Source of the DNA: Chamaecrista fasciculata
Lineage: Eukaryota; Streptophyta; Magnoliopsida; Fabales; Fabaceae
Length of the DNA: 64,000 nucleotides
Reading direction: 5' to 3'
Assembly: GCA_003254925.1 (NCBI GenBank)
Contig: QANZ01007536.1
Coordinates: 298,380-362,379, forward strand
Below are positions 11,544 to 24,159 of the stretch, in pieces. The position numbers and the translations under genes are program-made. How positions within the stretch are numbered: the first letter of the stretch is position 1; the number at the start of each line of letters is the position of its first letter. Under the pieces are notes generated by a model. That model was not told the origin of the DNA. It did no database searches and saw only the letters and a list, made by a program, of their open reading frames with translations.

Positions 11544-11947
11544 TTAAGCTAGGCTTCCATGATCAGAGCCATCATCATAGTAATAAGGCGAGAGCTTGCC
11601 ATCTTTTTTCTTTGCAGGCTTCGTTTGATGATTCTCTTTCTCCATGCCTACCTCTAGCAACATCTTCACCACCCTTCTCATGGCTGGTCGATTTATGGGA
11701 AGAGGGCTCGTGCACATGAGCCCAATGTTGAGCACCTTGCAGATTTCTTCTCTGAAACATGGCTCAAGCCGCGAGTCAACCACATGGTCCACTCCCTTCT
11801 GGTCTAGGCTCGTGCAAACCCACTTCACCAAGTCCTTTTCGCCAAATTCTGGGTCTACTGGCCTCCTTCCAGTGACCAATTCTAGTATCACAACGCCAAA
11901 ACTGTATATGTCGCTCTTCTCGTTCACTCGCAGCGTGTATGCATATT
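11544..11947 (-). CDS. HSL1: HSL1 exon 2: C-terminal kinase lobe
   Basis: This is the second coding exon of the HAESA-LIKE 1 receptor kinase. The acceptor GTGTGGCAG ends at 11948. The first two bases complete the Glu of the APE-type motif (IAPEYAYT) begun in exon 1. It encodes kinase subdomains IX-XI: DIYSFGVVILELVTGRRP, then DLVKWV, then the conserved Arg of NRPAMRRVVKMLLE. It then ends in the short acidic tail YYYDDGSDHGSLA and stop TAA at 11546-11544. HSL1 proteins share this tail pattern, which helps separate this gene from other LRR kinases. It is 404 nt long. Confidence 0.96.
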
Positions 11948-12511
11948 CTGCCACACAAAAATGACTAAAGTGAGGAAACAGGTTCGAGTTTCATCATCAA
12001 AGCTTTGACTTCGGTTCTTCTCTAGTACTTCAGTACTTCAGGTTGTAGTGCATTGCACTTTTAAAATTTTCTCCTTAGAAAAACATTTTTTACTCATAAA
12101 AAGTATAATATACATTACATTGTATCCAGAAATACTGCAGAGGATATAGATTTAAGAACTTCATCCTTGTCATGAGACCTTCTAGCTCGAGTAAGAGTAA
12201 GAATTAATCTTTGTTTAGAGAATAGGCAAGTAATAACTTGTGGTCATACCAAACAAAACTCTAATCAGTCACTTGGTGCAAAATAATTCTACACTGCACC
12301 TGAATGCAAAATGTCTTAGTTCATCAAAATAAGTTTAACACAAGATTAAACAAACATGTCATAATGTTAGAATTTCTGCTTCTCAAGCATAAAAAATATG
12401 TTATACACTACAGTTGCGCCCTAAGACAGAATGCAGAATATATCTCAAATTCATCAAAATATTTTCAAAACAAGACTAAACAAGCATGGCATAGAACATC
12501 AGCTCACTAAC
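11948..12511 (-). other. HSL1 single intron
   Basis: This 564-nt GT-AG intron has donor GTTAGT at 12511 and acceptor CAG ending at 11948. It splits the Glu codon of IAPE. A single intron at this point in the kinase activation segment is usual for this receptor subfamily. Confidence 0.93.
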
Positions 12512-15128
12512 CTGGCGCGATGTACCCACACGAACCGGCAATGACAGACATGGACTTGGCTCCTTTGGCAGTGGTTTCAACCACCTTGGCGACACCGAAA
12601 TCCGCCACCCTCGCCCTGAAGTCGCCGTCCAACAAAATATTATTAGACTTCACATCCCTATGAACAATTGGAGGGACACAATCATGGTGGAGATAAGACA
12701 AGCCTTCCGCAGCATCAACGGCTATCTTATACCTTGTTGGCCAATCCAACAGTCCTCCTTTGCTGCTATGAAGCAAATCTCCAAGACTCCCATTAGGCAT
12801 ATACTCATACACCAAAAGCTGGCAATCCCTTGTTGTGCAACAACACCATAATTTCACTATGTTCTTGTGCCTAATTTTGCCCAGAGTTTCAACCTCTGCG
12901 TCGAATGTATTGTCTTCTTTCTCCGAATCACCGATGCCACCACCGTCACTCTCGATGTCCTTCGCTACTCCTCCCCATAGTTTTTTAACCGCGACGGCCT
13001 CGCCATTGCTCAGAACAACCTTGTAAACCTTCCCGGAGGATCCGCTTCCGATCACACTATCCTCGTCGAGGCAGTTCAGAATCTCATCTTCCCTAAAACC
13101 AAGTTTGTGGAATGACATTAAAGTCCATTTTGATTTGTCAATGGCTCTTCTTGCGTTCTTGAAGCTCCTGTACTTGAAATAGAACCAGACAACACCAACG
13201 ACTAAAACTATAGTGGCGGAAATGAAAATAACTCGAAGCAGCCAAACATAGCCTAAGTTATTATCTTCGTTATTGCCATTGCACAGGCCTTTCAAATCTC
13301 CGCATAATCCGGGATTCCCCAAGAAGCTAGTCTTGTACATTTCTTTAGCCAATTGAGGTGGAAGCTCTCCGGAGAGTCGATTAAACGAGAGATTCAGCTG
13401 ATTCAGCTTCAGATTCTGCAATCCGTGAGGGATTTTCCCGGAAAATTGATTCCGGGAAAGATCGAGAAAATTGAGCACGGACAAACTCGCAATGTCGTCG
13501 GGGATTTTCCCGCGAATCTCGTTGTTTGCGAGGTTCAACTCGTTGAGCTTTTTCCATGATCGAATCCCCTTCGGAAGCTCGCCGGAGAGTTTGTTGTTGT
13601 GGAGATCAAGAGTCCCGAGCTGTCCAAGATTCACGATGCTATCAGGTAATGATCCGCTGAATTTGTTATCGCTTCCTGAAAATTCCTCGAGATTTTCCAG
13701 CCATCCGATCTCGTCGGGAATCACGCCGCTGAAATTGTTCTTGGATACAATCAACAGCGACAAATTCCCCGCGCCGGCGATCGTTCTCGAGATTGAACCG
13801 GAAAACGAGTTATCAACAAGCTCCAGAAGATACACATGCGGCAAGCCCCATATTCCCGCCGGAACCTCGCCAGAAAACCGATTATACCCGAGCCTGACAC
13901 GCGTCAAGCTCTGACACATTCCCAAACTCGCCGGGATCTCGCCGGAGAACAAGTTGTATATCATCAGAAGCTCCTCTAACTCCCCGTGGTCACACAGACT
14001 CGCCGGAATCCCTCCCCAGAACTGGTTCGTCGAGACGTCAAGCCACCGCAACGGCGAATTCTTGCCGAGATTCTCCGGCAGCTTCCCGGTAAGCCTATTC
14101 CCGAACAATCTCAGCTCGTAGAGATTCGGCGAGTTCGCAATGCTCGCCGGCAACTCCCCCTCGAAGCGATTCTCGTACAGATTCAGACTCTCCAACGGCA
14201 AACGACACAACTCATCGGGAATTCTTCCGGTCAAGTGGTTCATCGACGCGTCAAGCAGCCTCAATGCAGTGAGGTTCGACATTCCCTTAGGCAACTCACC
14301 GGACAACGAGTTATTATAAAGCTCAACCTGGTTCAAACTCGTCAACTCAGTGATCGCACTCGGAATCGACCCGTACAAATTATTAAACGCCAAATCCAAA
14401 TCCCTCAGCCTCTTCAACCTCCCAAGCGAATCCGGAATCGTTCCGACCAAATTACATTGCGTCAACCACAACACCTCAAGATTCGTCAAATTCCCGATCT
14501 CCGGAGGGATTCGACCCGGATAAAACGGGTTGTAAGACAGATTCAACATTTTCAAACTAGTAATGTTACCGAGCGAAGCAGGAATGGTACCATCTAGGAG
14601 ATTATAAACGAGAGAGATGACCTCAAGGTTCTGGAAGGTTCCAAAGGAGTCGGGGATGGGGCCGGAGAAGTTGTTACCGGTGAGGTCGAGGTAACGGAGG
14701 TTGGGGAGGAGGGATAGGGTGTGGGGGAGTGAACCAGTGAGGAGATTCTGAGAGAGGTCGAGGTAAGTAAGGGAGCGACAATTGGAGATTTGGAGAGGGA
14801 GAGTGTGGTTGATGGAGTTGTTGAAGAGGGAGAGGAAGGAGAGATTGGGGAGGCGGCAGAGGAGGGAGGCGGAGAAAGGGCCGGCGATGTTGGTGTTGGA
14901 GAGGTCGAGGCGGGTGACGACGGAGGAGTTGGAGGCGGCGGCGGCGGAGCAGGTGACGCCGGACCAAGAACAAGGGGTGGGGTCACGGGGGTTCCAGGAG
15001 GAGAGGGAGGAGTCGGGGTCGTCGAGGGAGAGTTTGAACTGGTAAAGGTAAAGGCCGTCTTGGTTGAGAGAGAAAGTTGAAGGAAGAAGGAAGAAGAAGA
15101 AGAAGAAGAGAGGAAGAAGAAGAGACAT
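12512..15128 (-). CDS. HSL1: HSL1 exon 1: ectodomain, transmembrane helix and N-lobe of LRR receptor kinase
   Basis: HAESA-LIKE 1 is a plasma-membrane LRR-XI receptor kinase. In Arabidopsis it perceives CLE9/10 and IDA-type peptides with SERK co-receptors, in stomatal lineage control and organ abscission. The full protein is 1006 residues with exon 2, the usual family size. A signal peptide covers about residues 1-20. The N-terminal cap has the cysteine pair CSWSGVTC, followed by about 20 LRRs and the C-terminal cysteine pair NPGLCGDLKGLC. The membrane helix is near residues 627-651. Kinase motifs are intact: glycine loop GSGSSGKV (694), ATP lysine in VAVKK (715), HRD (823-825) and DFG (843-845), so it is an active RD-type kinase. 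A TATA-like CTTTATATC lies about 180 bp upstream on the minus strand. The identification over HAESA or HSL2 rests on recalled HSL1 similarity across the whole length. Confidence 0.96.
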
Positions 15129-15565
15129 GGTAATGGTGTGTAGAAAACAGAGTGAGTGAGTGAGTGAAGAGAGTGTGGGGTTTGGAGGCTGAATTTATCT
15201 AAAACGAAAACGAAAGAGAAAAGAGAGAGTGATGAAGGAGACAGGTGTTCGAGTAGGATATTGCACGCGCCCAACACATATGGATATATCTTGGGCAAAA
15301 CTTGATATAAAGAGGTTTTGGGAGAGACGGGACAAGGGAAGCAAATCTTTAAACATAATTATAACGTCTTCTTCTTCTTCTCCATACAAAACTGTTTACT
15401 ACTGTCAAAATTCTATTCTTTTGCTTCTTCTTCATTCAAACATACATACATTCACGCTGAATTCATGTAATTATGATTTATCAACACATAAAATCATACC
15501 TTCTTGTTGTTTTTCCTTTATACTTGTAGTATTTTGTTACTTTTTTAAAATATTTGTTTCAATTT
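15129..15565 (-). promoter_or_regulatory. HSL1 leader and promoter region
   Basis: This is the upstream region of HSL1 on the minus strand. CT-rich leader sequence lies next to the ATG, and a TATA-like CTTTATATCA lies at about 15305-15314. The boundary is set by the transposable element starting at 15571. No start site can be fixed from sequence alone. Confidence 0.4.
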
Positions 15566-15570
15566 GGCTT

Positions 15571-15908
15571 TGATATACACTCCTCGGAATGGCATCTCGG
15601 ATTTGTTATCCAAGGATACACTCCTCGAAAGGATACCCGACGGAGAGGCAACCCAGGCAGGTTCCCCCTCCCACACTCAAGCATTTAATGCCAAGATATT
15701 GGCATTAAATGCTAGGATCCGTGAAAGCACGTGACAGGACAAGAAGGACACGCAAAAGGACTAAAACGCCCCCTGCGCGCAGACCAAACCATGAAAAGCA
15801 CTCTTGGCTATCACTGACAACCAGGAGAGAAGGTTGGAAATCCCACCGTACCCTGGCAGTGATAGCTGTCACGTCAAAAGCAGAAACCTACACCAACCCC
15901 CTTTTCCT
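15571..15908 (+). repeat. Left arm of 340-bp inverted repeat
   Basis: It is the complement of 15986-16333. The only clear difference is a 10-bp duplication (ATCCTTGGAT) in the right arm near 16277-16296. Confidence 0.92.
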
Positions 15909-15985
15909 CACACATCCCGAGTACACCCCTAACGTCTCAGAGAGAGACCTCGTACGAACATGAGACAAAAGGGAAGGAGGATAAA

Positions 15986-16333
15986 AGGAAAAGGGGGTTG
16001 GTGTAGGTTTCTGCTTTTGACGTGACAGCTATCACTGCCAGGGTACGGTGGGATTTCCAACCTTCTCTCCTGGTTGTCAGTGATAGCCAAGAGTGCTTTT
16101 CATGGTTTGGTCTGCGCGCAGGGGGCGTTTTAGTCCTTTTGCGTGTCCTTCTTGTCCTGTCACGTGCTTTCACGGATCCTAGCATTTAATGCCAATATCT
16201 TGGCATTAAATGCTTGAGTGTGGGAGGGGGAACCTGCCTGGGTTGCCTCTCCGTCGGGTATCCTTTCGAGGAGTGTATCCTTGGATATCCTTGGATAACA
16301 AATCCGAGATGCCATTCCGAGGAGTGTATATCA
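15986..16333 (-). repeat. Right arm of 340-bp inverted repeat
   Basis: Pairs with 15571-15908 and ends at an internal GTGTATATCA that copies the element terminus. Confidence 0.92.
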
Positions 16334-16484
16334 CTAGTCCCTCCGAAAGGTCCGAGGGGGAGTCCGCGCCGTCGGCTTCCGAGGGGTGATCCCGAGAGGT
16401 GTATATCAGGCTTATTTTTATTTTCATATTTGTTTTACTAGTCCTCCAAAATATGATTTTGTATAGTTTCTATCATTATTTTTT

Positions 16485-17482
16485 GGCCAAAGTGTGAATT
16501 TGGTCTCGTATCTTTACTCCAGGTCCCAAATTAGTTCTATATATTTTTCTGTCTCGAATTTGGTCATGTATCTTTGCTCCAGTCCCAAATCAGTCATATA
16601 TCTTTTTTAGTCTCAGTTTTGGTCTCATATGTTTTGAGAATCTCTCACAGTTAGTCCTCCGTCCATTTTAAACCGTTAATTAGGCAAATTAAGTCAGAAA
16701 AAATTATAGATTAGTCCTTTAAATTACAATTTAATCTTGAAAACTTCAAGTCCCTTTCACTTTAGTCACTGACTATCAAAATAAAAGTGAAAGAGCATCC
16801 TTGAAGATTCTCAAACCTTGCCTCTCGGTCCTTAATCCATGAATTCTTCATGTAATGGAATAGAAATGCAAAAACAATACAAATTAAAGCAAATGATAGA
16901 GGGATCGAAACTGAAAACATAGAAAATTTAAAACCCACCAGAAAACGTACGAGTTTGGATTTGCGAAAATTCTTTCTTGAAGCATTTGAGAGCGATTATT
17001 TGAGTGAGATTTCAATAAGGATTGGGGTTTTTGGATGATTTCTTGAGTTTCTCGACAATTTTCTTACTTTTTCTAACAAGTTTGGGGCATTTTCTAATGG
17101 GTTTTAAACTTTCTACGTTTTCAGTTTTGATCCCTCTGTCATTTGTTTTAATGTGTGGTTTTTTCATTTCTATTTCACTTTTATTTTTCATTAGGGACCA
17201 ATATGTAAGGTTAGAGAATCTTCAGGGATGCTCTTTCACGTTTATTTTGACAATCAAGGACTAAAGTGAAAGGGACTTGAAGTTTTTAGGACTAAACTGT
17301 AATTTAAAGGACTAATTTGTAATGTTTCCTGACTTAATTTGCCTAGTTAACTATTTTAAAAGGACGAAGGACTAACAGTGAGAGGTTTTTAAAACATATG
17401 GGACCAAATTCGAGACAGAAAAAGATATAGGACTGATTTTGGACCTGGAGCAAGCTTACAGGACCAAATTCGCACTTTGACC
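16485..17482. mobile_element. Mutator-like MITE (GGCCAAAGTG family)
   Basis: It starts GGCCAAAGTGTGAATTTGG and ends with the complement, CCAAATTCGCACTTTGACC. TTATTTTTT and TTATTTTTA flank it (8 of 9 match). Subterminal tandem motifs contain TTTGGTC and CCAAATTAG. The arms fold back through most of its 998 bp. No transposase is present. Confidence 0.8.
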
Positions 17483-17491
17483 TTATTTTTA

Positions 17492-18833
17492 ATGTGGATA
17501 ATTAAGATTGATCATTTATGTCTAATATGCATTCTAATAAATCAGTTGATAATGAAAAAATAAAAATTTTCTTTCTTTCTTTATGCTCACTTATTATGTC
17601 ACATATAAAAAAAACGAAACGAAAGAAACAAAACCAAAAATAATTTCAAGATCAAAATGAAACCAACTTCATGATTTGAGGACCAAAATGACTATTTCAT
17701 CTTTTTTTTTTTAGAAAAATAATATAAGGTTTTCATTGTAGGGACTTTCAATTTCGTATGAACAATTTTGTCCGAATGTAATGATTTGACAAGAGATCAA
17801 TGTCAATTCAAACGGTTTTTGAATAATTTCGATGTAATTGTTTATTGATTTATTATATATAAACAAATTTCTATTTTATTATGTTTTAAAATAATCAAAA
17901 AATAATATAAGCTAATCAAATTTTTATATCATTTATTATTTTATGATATATAATAGAAACATTTTTTTTTTTGCTTCAAGTAATAGGAATTTTTCTTAAC
18001 TTTTTCTATTTTCCTTATTTTATATAAATATATATTCTAATATATGATTTGGAAGATCAACAATGAGAAGAATCCAAAAACAATATATATATACTGGGGG
18101 TTTTGCGTATATATAAATTAAATAAGGGACTAAATTGTTAACGTAGTAAAGAAAGAGAGATCAAATAGTAAATTTTCTCTTATTTTTAATTCATAGACTA
18201 TAGTTTTAAACATGGACGACCAGAAAGGGGTGAAGCCATATAATATAAGATATAAGTATATATTAAGAACTCTCCAAAGTATATATTATAAAATAGCTAG
18301 ATTTACCAAATATATTAACAAATATATAACTGAAACAAAATTAGAAAATGTTAGGAAACAGAAAGTTTAGAAATGGTCTTTGTTATGTGGTGTATTTCAC
18401 ATGTAAAACCAGAAGTAAGTCACATGTATTCAGTGGAGTAACAAACTTTATATAGGTGAAATCAATAATCCTGAGTCACAATCATAGACGTTATATTCAT
18501 GCTGTTTCCATTTCTTTTATTTATTTTAATTTCAATATATTATGTAGATTTAAATTTCACAGAAATGACTATAGTTTTAGAAAGAAGACAAAATTTTTCT
18601 AACGGTTTTAAATAAGACTGATTATTTGGTTCTTTGTAATTTATTTAAGTTTTTTATACTTAATTATTTTTATGCTTTGTAAATTAAAGTTTAGCATAAA
18701 TTAGATAGACCCAGCGAATCTCATGTCCTTTTTCATATCATATCAGGTGGGTCTTGGGTTTGTAGACGTTAGGTAGGCTTCTATTCTTTTGTTTCTTTTT
18801 ACTTTTTGAGTATTTTATACATAAAATAAAATA
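17492..18833. other. AT-rich intergenic stretch
   Basis: No gene is recognised. It includes the repeat at 18095-18290 listed separately. Confidence 0.5.
18095..18290 (-). repeat. Dispersed Helitron-like fragment
   Basis: ACTGGGGGTTTTGCG is followed by AATAAGGGACTAAATTG and onward, matching 48845-49015 and the complement of 58404-58478. It is a degenerate copy of the same terminus. Confidence 0.5.
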
Positions 18834-19223
18834 GAGTAAATTACACTTTGTTACCCTGTTCTATGGATCGATTTCACTTTGGTATTTTATTCTTTCAAAA
18901 GTGACACTTTGATACCTTGTTATTTGAAAAGTGATATTTTGGTACTATGTTCTTTGCACCGTTAGCACTTTGGTACCCTATCTATAGATCGATTTCAGTT
19001 TGGTACCCTGTTCCTTCACGATTTGTTGCTTTGTTCTATCTTTGTTAGAGTATCAAAGTATTAACGGTGCAAAGAACAGGGTACCAAAATGTTAATTTTG
19101 AAAGAACATGGTACCAAAATGTTGACAATGTAAATAACAGAATACTAAAGTGTCACTTTTGAAAGAATAAGATACCAAAGTGAAATCGGTCTATAGAATA
19201 GGGTACCAAAATGTAGTTTACCC
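18834..19223. mobile_element. Inverted-repeat MITE (GGTACC phrase family)
   Basis: The ends GAGTAAATTACACTTTG and CAAAATGTAGTTTACCC are inverted. The sequence consists of repeated TTTGGTACCCTG-type motifs and their complements around a centre near 19025. The flanks are AT-rich and the target duplication is unclear. Confidence 0.65.
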
Positions 19224-20102
19224 AAATATATATATGCATACATAATTACTTTGAATTCAATTTTTTTTATTGATGAGAAATTCCTAATACTCTTATATAA
19301 TTAATATATGTGTTAAGAAAATACGAAAAGAAAAGATTTAGTCTAAAATGGATTTATATTTTTAAGAAAAAAAAAAACAAAAATTTCTTTATAATCCAAA
19401 TGACCCATCTCAATTGAAACTGGGTGTGGCCTCTTAAAAGTTTTGGTCCTTAAGAATTAAATAAGTCATATAATCATTTACTCAGAGCTGACAAAAAATA
19501 CAAAAAAAATTGGAAGGACTTACTAAAATAGGATATATAGAGTTTAGAGTTCTCGTCCCATAAAGAACTAAGCAAATAAAATAGGCAGATGTTTATTTTA
19601 ATGAGATGAACCCATCCAATTAAATGAATAAAAAAATCAATTTATAATTAAGATAATATATAGATGAAAACAACAACACGAGATCACCAAATAACTTTTC
19701 CTATGATAGCTACCTCTCTAGTATTGTATCTAAGCTTGTTTGTTTCTCATTCATCTCACATTTTAGTTTGTCATTAATTAGATTTATTATCGAATTCATA
19801 CCAATAGTTACAACTAATGTAAGTTAATTGGTACTCTAAGTGTTGTAGAAAGTGTTATATATAAGTGTTATGTGGTATGTACTTGTCTAGACATTTAACA
19901 TGCCATTAGTGTAGTGAGCTAGCTAGCTAGTGCATGGTGAATCCAATATTAGAACATTAATAAAGAGTGAAATGGTTGTTGAGGTACATAAAGAATACTA
20001 CAAATGTAAGTTTAACGTTTAATAGAACTTAGAGTGATTACTAACAAGGTGATTTATAGTTGGGTACGTGTAATCAAATCACATTAGTTGTTTATATTTT
20101 AT
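19224..20102. other. AT-rich intergenic stretch
   Basis: I see no gene or structured element here. Confidence 0.5.
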
Positions 20103-20111
20103 TATTTTATA

Positions 20112-20535
20112 GAGAAAATTTACTTTTTTTCTCTGAATTGTTATTGAGTCAACGATTTAGTTCCTGAATTGTAAGAAAATATGAATTAGTCCCTAAATTT
20201 GACACCACCATCAACCTTTTGGTCCCTGAATTGTAGGCAAATATGAATCAATCCCTAAATTTTACACTACCGTCAACTTTTTGGTCCCTAGATTATAGGA
20301 AAATACGAATCAGTCCCTGAATTTTAGACCACTGTCAACCCTGTGGTCCTTGAGGGTGGTGTAAAATTCAGTGTTGGAGCGGTGGTCAGGGATTAAAAGG
20401 TTGACGGTGGTGTAAAATTTCGGGATTGATCCATATTTTTCTACAATTCAAGAACCAAAAGGTTGACAATGGTGTAAAATTCAGGGACTGATTCGTATTT
20501 TTCTACAATTCAAAGACCAAAAAATAAGTTTTCTC
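20112..20535. mobile_element. Mutator-like MITE
   Basis: This 424-bp element has inverted ends GAGAAAATTTACTTTTT and AAAAAATAAGTTTTCTC. An exact 9-bp duplication, TATTTTATA, lies at 20103-20111 and 20536-20544. The inside holds repeated motifs such as CAACCTTTTGGTCCCTGAAT and their complement. Confidence 0.83.
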
Positions 20536-20544
20536 TATTTTATA

Positions 20545-21609
20545 TTATCGTCACTTTGTTTCATGATCTCTAATTTTTTAAGAGATTATACTTGGAGCTT
20601 AACTATCCTTGATAAAAGATACAAGTAATTTATATGCAATTAATTTATCTAGGTTTAGAGTAGATGGATGTCACAAATTAATCTCCATTATCTTCTTTTG
20701 TGTACACAAGAATAAAAAAATTAGTGGAAACTAGAAGAGTGTGAAGTGCAGCGTGTATCAATGGTAATTGTAGTTGAAACTTGTACAATTCGTAAATACA
20801 AAAAAAAGGCATGCAGTCCATTTACACAAGATTTGACATAACTCGAAACACAAAAATGTCGTTCAAATTAAGGTCTTGTGTTTCGTTCTCTTCTAGGGTC
20901 AATAATATATACCACTTTGAAATGGAGTTTTTGCTTAAATGTCACTGTTCTCTATAAGAATATAACAACTATTTCTCTTAAATGTCACCATGTCGATTTA
21001 TTTTGCATTCCTAAGCACTGTTTTAAGACTTTCCTTTTCACTAGGATTTGAAGAGAAAAACGAGTACATTTATGTTAAAAACGAGTACATTTATCTTTTA
21101 TTATTCTATGATAAAAAAATTTGCTTGGGTTTCTTAATTTAATTAGTCTACAAAATGTAATTTTTTGTTTGTTTGTTATTCTAAGATTTAAAATGAAAAA
21201 CTTTTTTTTTAGAATATCATCTAATTAAATAATTAATAGCTAAAGACTAATTATTTTGAGACAAAAAGATCACTAAAATGGGTTTTGCTTGACAATTTTT
21301 TTGTTTTCAATTTTTATGCATATGATATAGTTCAAACTCACAACGTTGTGCTTCAAGAACCAACTATCTATCAATTATTTTAGACTTTGTTTATATATCA
21401 AAATTTAATTAAAATGACAATAAAATGCTTTGCAAGTACATAATATATCATCTAACATAAATGCAAACAACAATTATTGGAATATAGTTAATTAAAGTCT
21501 AGTTGTGTTTATTTTTTACTTGTATAAAGAGACATGTAAAAGAATAAAAGAAAAACTTAACAGTCTATAAAATCAAATATACGATATTCATAAATTTCTC
21601 TTTTGTATT
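20545..21609. other. AT-rich intergenic stretch
   Basis: No supported feature. Confidence 0.5.
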
Positions 21610-22110
21610 TATTTAATCCAATACTTAAATTGATTCTAAATGTATAATTTTTAAGTTTTTTTTAGTCCAAGATGTTTTGAAAATTTTATATTGGTCTTAA
21701 AATATTTTCATAGTTGTTCACTTTTAGTTTCAAGTTACCAAATGTGGTCATACTCTTTCGTTTTAATTTTAAATGCAACAAGTCTAAAGTTACGGATTAC
21801 TTTTGATCAAGATTATTTTTTTAATTTAGTTGAGACTATCAAAAAATAAGGTCAAATCAAATCTCGAAAATGGATCGCATGTTTTACGGTCAAACAAACA
21901 AAATTTGTTGCATCTCTCTCATTTGAAATTAAAATGCAACAAGTTCGGAACTATATAAGTTACTCTTAACAAGTTTTTTTTTCTTAGTTGAAACCGTCAA
22001 CAAATTATATTAAATCAAGTCTAAGAGTGGACCCGAGACTAATTTTCCAAAATTTTGTACTTTTTGGTCCTAATATAAAACTTTTGAAACATTTTGAATC
22101 AAAATGAAAA
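21610..22110. repeat. Degenerate MITE of the 31637/34102 family
   Basis: It shares interior wording with that family, including TTTGAAATTAAAATGCAACA and paired GGTC/GACC motifs at both sides. The ends are too decayed to place. Confidence 0.45.
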
Positions 22111-22501
22111 AGAATATATATATATATATAGGATAAATTTAAACATTTGATCTAATATTCCTATGTTTATTCATCTGGATCCCTCTGTAGCTTGCTATAT
22201 ATGGAGTTTTTTTTTGTAGAGTCATTATCATAATTCGTTTCATCAATTTCAGCGGTGGGTGTACTGTAATGGATTGTTGCAGAAGACAACAATAAAATTT
22301 GGGGAATCAGTCTGCGTTTTTAGGTATTGTCATTGAATTCAAGATGAAGTGTGATAGATAGTAATGGCTGTGTCATGGTTCCCAACAGCAGAGGGCTCTC
22401 TCTGTTTTGAATGTGAAATTGGGAAATAAAACATTGTTAGGATTAGGAATAAATGTATGGGTACCACATTTCCACCAACGTTAATTATGAAGAACATAAC
22501 T

Positions 22502-22680
22502 TTATTTTTTTTTTTTGTAATGGTATGGGTTTCCTCCGCCAACCTGTCTAACGGTCTAAGCGAAGAGTCGAAGACTAATTTTATTTGAACTACAGAGATG
22601 AAATGGTTGAGCCCTCCCAACAATGTCGACTCTATGAATAGAACTTGGATCCTCTCACCTAGGGTGTAACTCGCCAATCA
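22502..22680 (-). mobile_element. Possible SINE
   Basis: Read on the minus strand, the unit has a box-A-like TTGGCGAGTTACACC start, a body of about 170 bp and a poly(A) end (poly(T) at 22504-22517 on the plus strand). No target duplication was found. It could be another retroposon class. Confidence 0.4.
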
Positions 22681-23442
22681 CTACACTAAACATTTGTTAG
22701 TACTTAACTTAATTTTGTTTGCATTTTTTTAAGGCTAAACTGCACAAATTTTGTGAGTTTTAGGTCAGAAGTAAAAAATATTCTTAAATTTTAAAACTTG
22801 ACATACAACTTTCTGAGTTCTCAATTTTGTTTACTCAAGATCTTGAGTAACAATTGACAAACAAATCCTCTTAATTTTCAAGTAATTAAGTTGATAGACA
22901 TCTCTCGGTTTCAACCACTTAAGTGAGCAAAGTTGAAAGTTCAAGAATCCTGTCTATCAAAATTTAAAACTTATAAGTTCTAAATTAATAAGTAAAGTTG
23001 AAAACTCTATCTATCAAATTTTAAAACTTATGAATATTTTCTGTCATTAACCTAAAATTGAAAGAGATTAAGCAAAGCTAAAAACTGAAATGGTGTCTAT
23101 TATGTTGATTTTGTATTTATTTGCTTAAATGAGAGAAAGATTAGTTAGAATTGAAATGCAGAGTGCAGAGGTTGGTGAATTAGAATTTAAATGGAACAGA
23201 GAGAACTTGAATTCTCTCGTGACTTGAATTAAATAGGGGTGAATGCTACTGAGTTTAATTTGTGGGTACAATCACAACCACAGTATTAAATAACAGTAGC
23301 TAGTTGTTTCAGTGTACATAAAATCTCATACTATACATTCCGGAAAATTTTCAGTGGCATATATACATACGTCATACAGAAACTTCGTCACAAAACTCTC
23401 CCAATAACATAAGTAGTAGAGTCTATTTCGCAAATAAAAAAA
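22681..23442. other. AT-rich intergenic stretch
   Basis: No gene or bounded repeat is seen. Confidence 0.5.
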
Positions 23443-23451
23443 TAAATAAAA

Positions 23452-23868
23452 GGCCAAAATCTTAATTTGGTCCTATATCTTTAACTCAGTTCCTAATTTA
23501 GTCCTATATCCTTTTTTTACGCACTTTTGTCCCATATCTTCGGGTCAGGTCTCAATTTGGTTTTATATCTTTTTTTTATTACAAATTTGGTCCCGTATCT
23601 TTGGGTCAATTACATAATTGGTCTTATATTTGTGGGTTAGGTGCATAAGTGGTCTTTTGTCTTTGTAAAAGGATCAACTAACTATTTATCCATTTGCAAA
23701 GATATGAAACCAATTCTACAACCTGACCAAAAGATATGTGACTAAAAATTATATGAGACGAAATTGAGACCTTTTGCAGATATATGAGACCAAAAGTGCA
23801 ACAAACAATGATACAGGACCAAATTAGGAACTGAACAAAATATATGAGACCAAATTTACACTTTGACC
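23452..23868. mobile_element. Mutator-like MITE
   Basis: Inverted ends GGCCAAAATCTTAATTTGG and CCAAATTTACACTTTGACC. TAAATAAAA and TAGATAAAA flank it (8 of 9). Arrays of TTTGGTCCTATATCTTT-type motifs lie in each arm. Confidence 0.78.
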
Positions 23869-24159
23869 TAGATAAAATAAAGAGTGTATTTAAGCCCTGC
23901 CTAACCTGTTTGTATGTTCTACATGTTAATTAATAAAGAAAAAATTTAATGTTTTAATTTTTTTATCTTCAAGAAAGCATTTTTTTTCAAAATTTATTTT
24001 TAAATATAAAAAATTAATTAAAAAGTCAAACAAGGGCTCTATCTGACAAAATGTATTTTAAAATCTGTTATATATAAATATATGGAAAGTTATTTTAAAA
24101 ACAAATATTAAACCAAATAACATTAAATTATAACAATGTCATTAATAAAATCAAATTTT

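Larger units (their letters stand above)
15571..16408. mobile_element. TG...CA element with large internal palindrome (solo-LTR-like)
   Basis: The 838-bp element begins TGATATACAC and ends GTGTATATCA, with the 5-bp duplication GGCTT at 15566-15570 and 16409-16413. TG...CA ends and a 5-bp duplication fit LTR integration. Positions 15571-15908 and 15986-16333 form near-perfect inverted arms around a 77-nt loop, and a 75-bp asymmetric tail follows. It is GC-richer than its surroundings. It codes for nothing: both arms give the same short frame in mirror image. Confidence 0.75.

Noticed and set aside
13986-14597. Long plus-strand frame of 203 codons
   Set aside because: It is the antisense shadow of the HSL1 LRR region, whose regular codon use opens other frames. 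The same applies to other frames within 12507-15300.
15709-16185. Two frames giving the same short protein on opposite strands
   Set aside because: They are mirror readings of the two palindrome arms, with no known domain.
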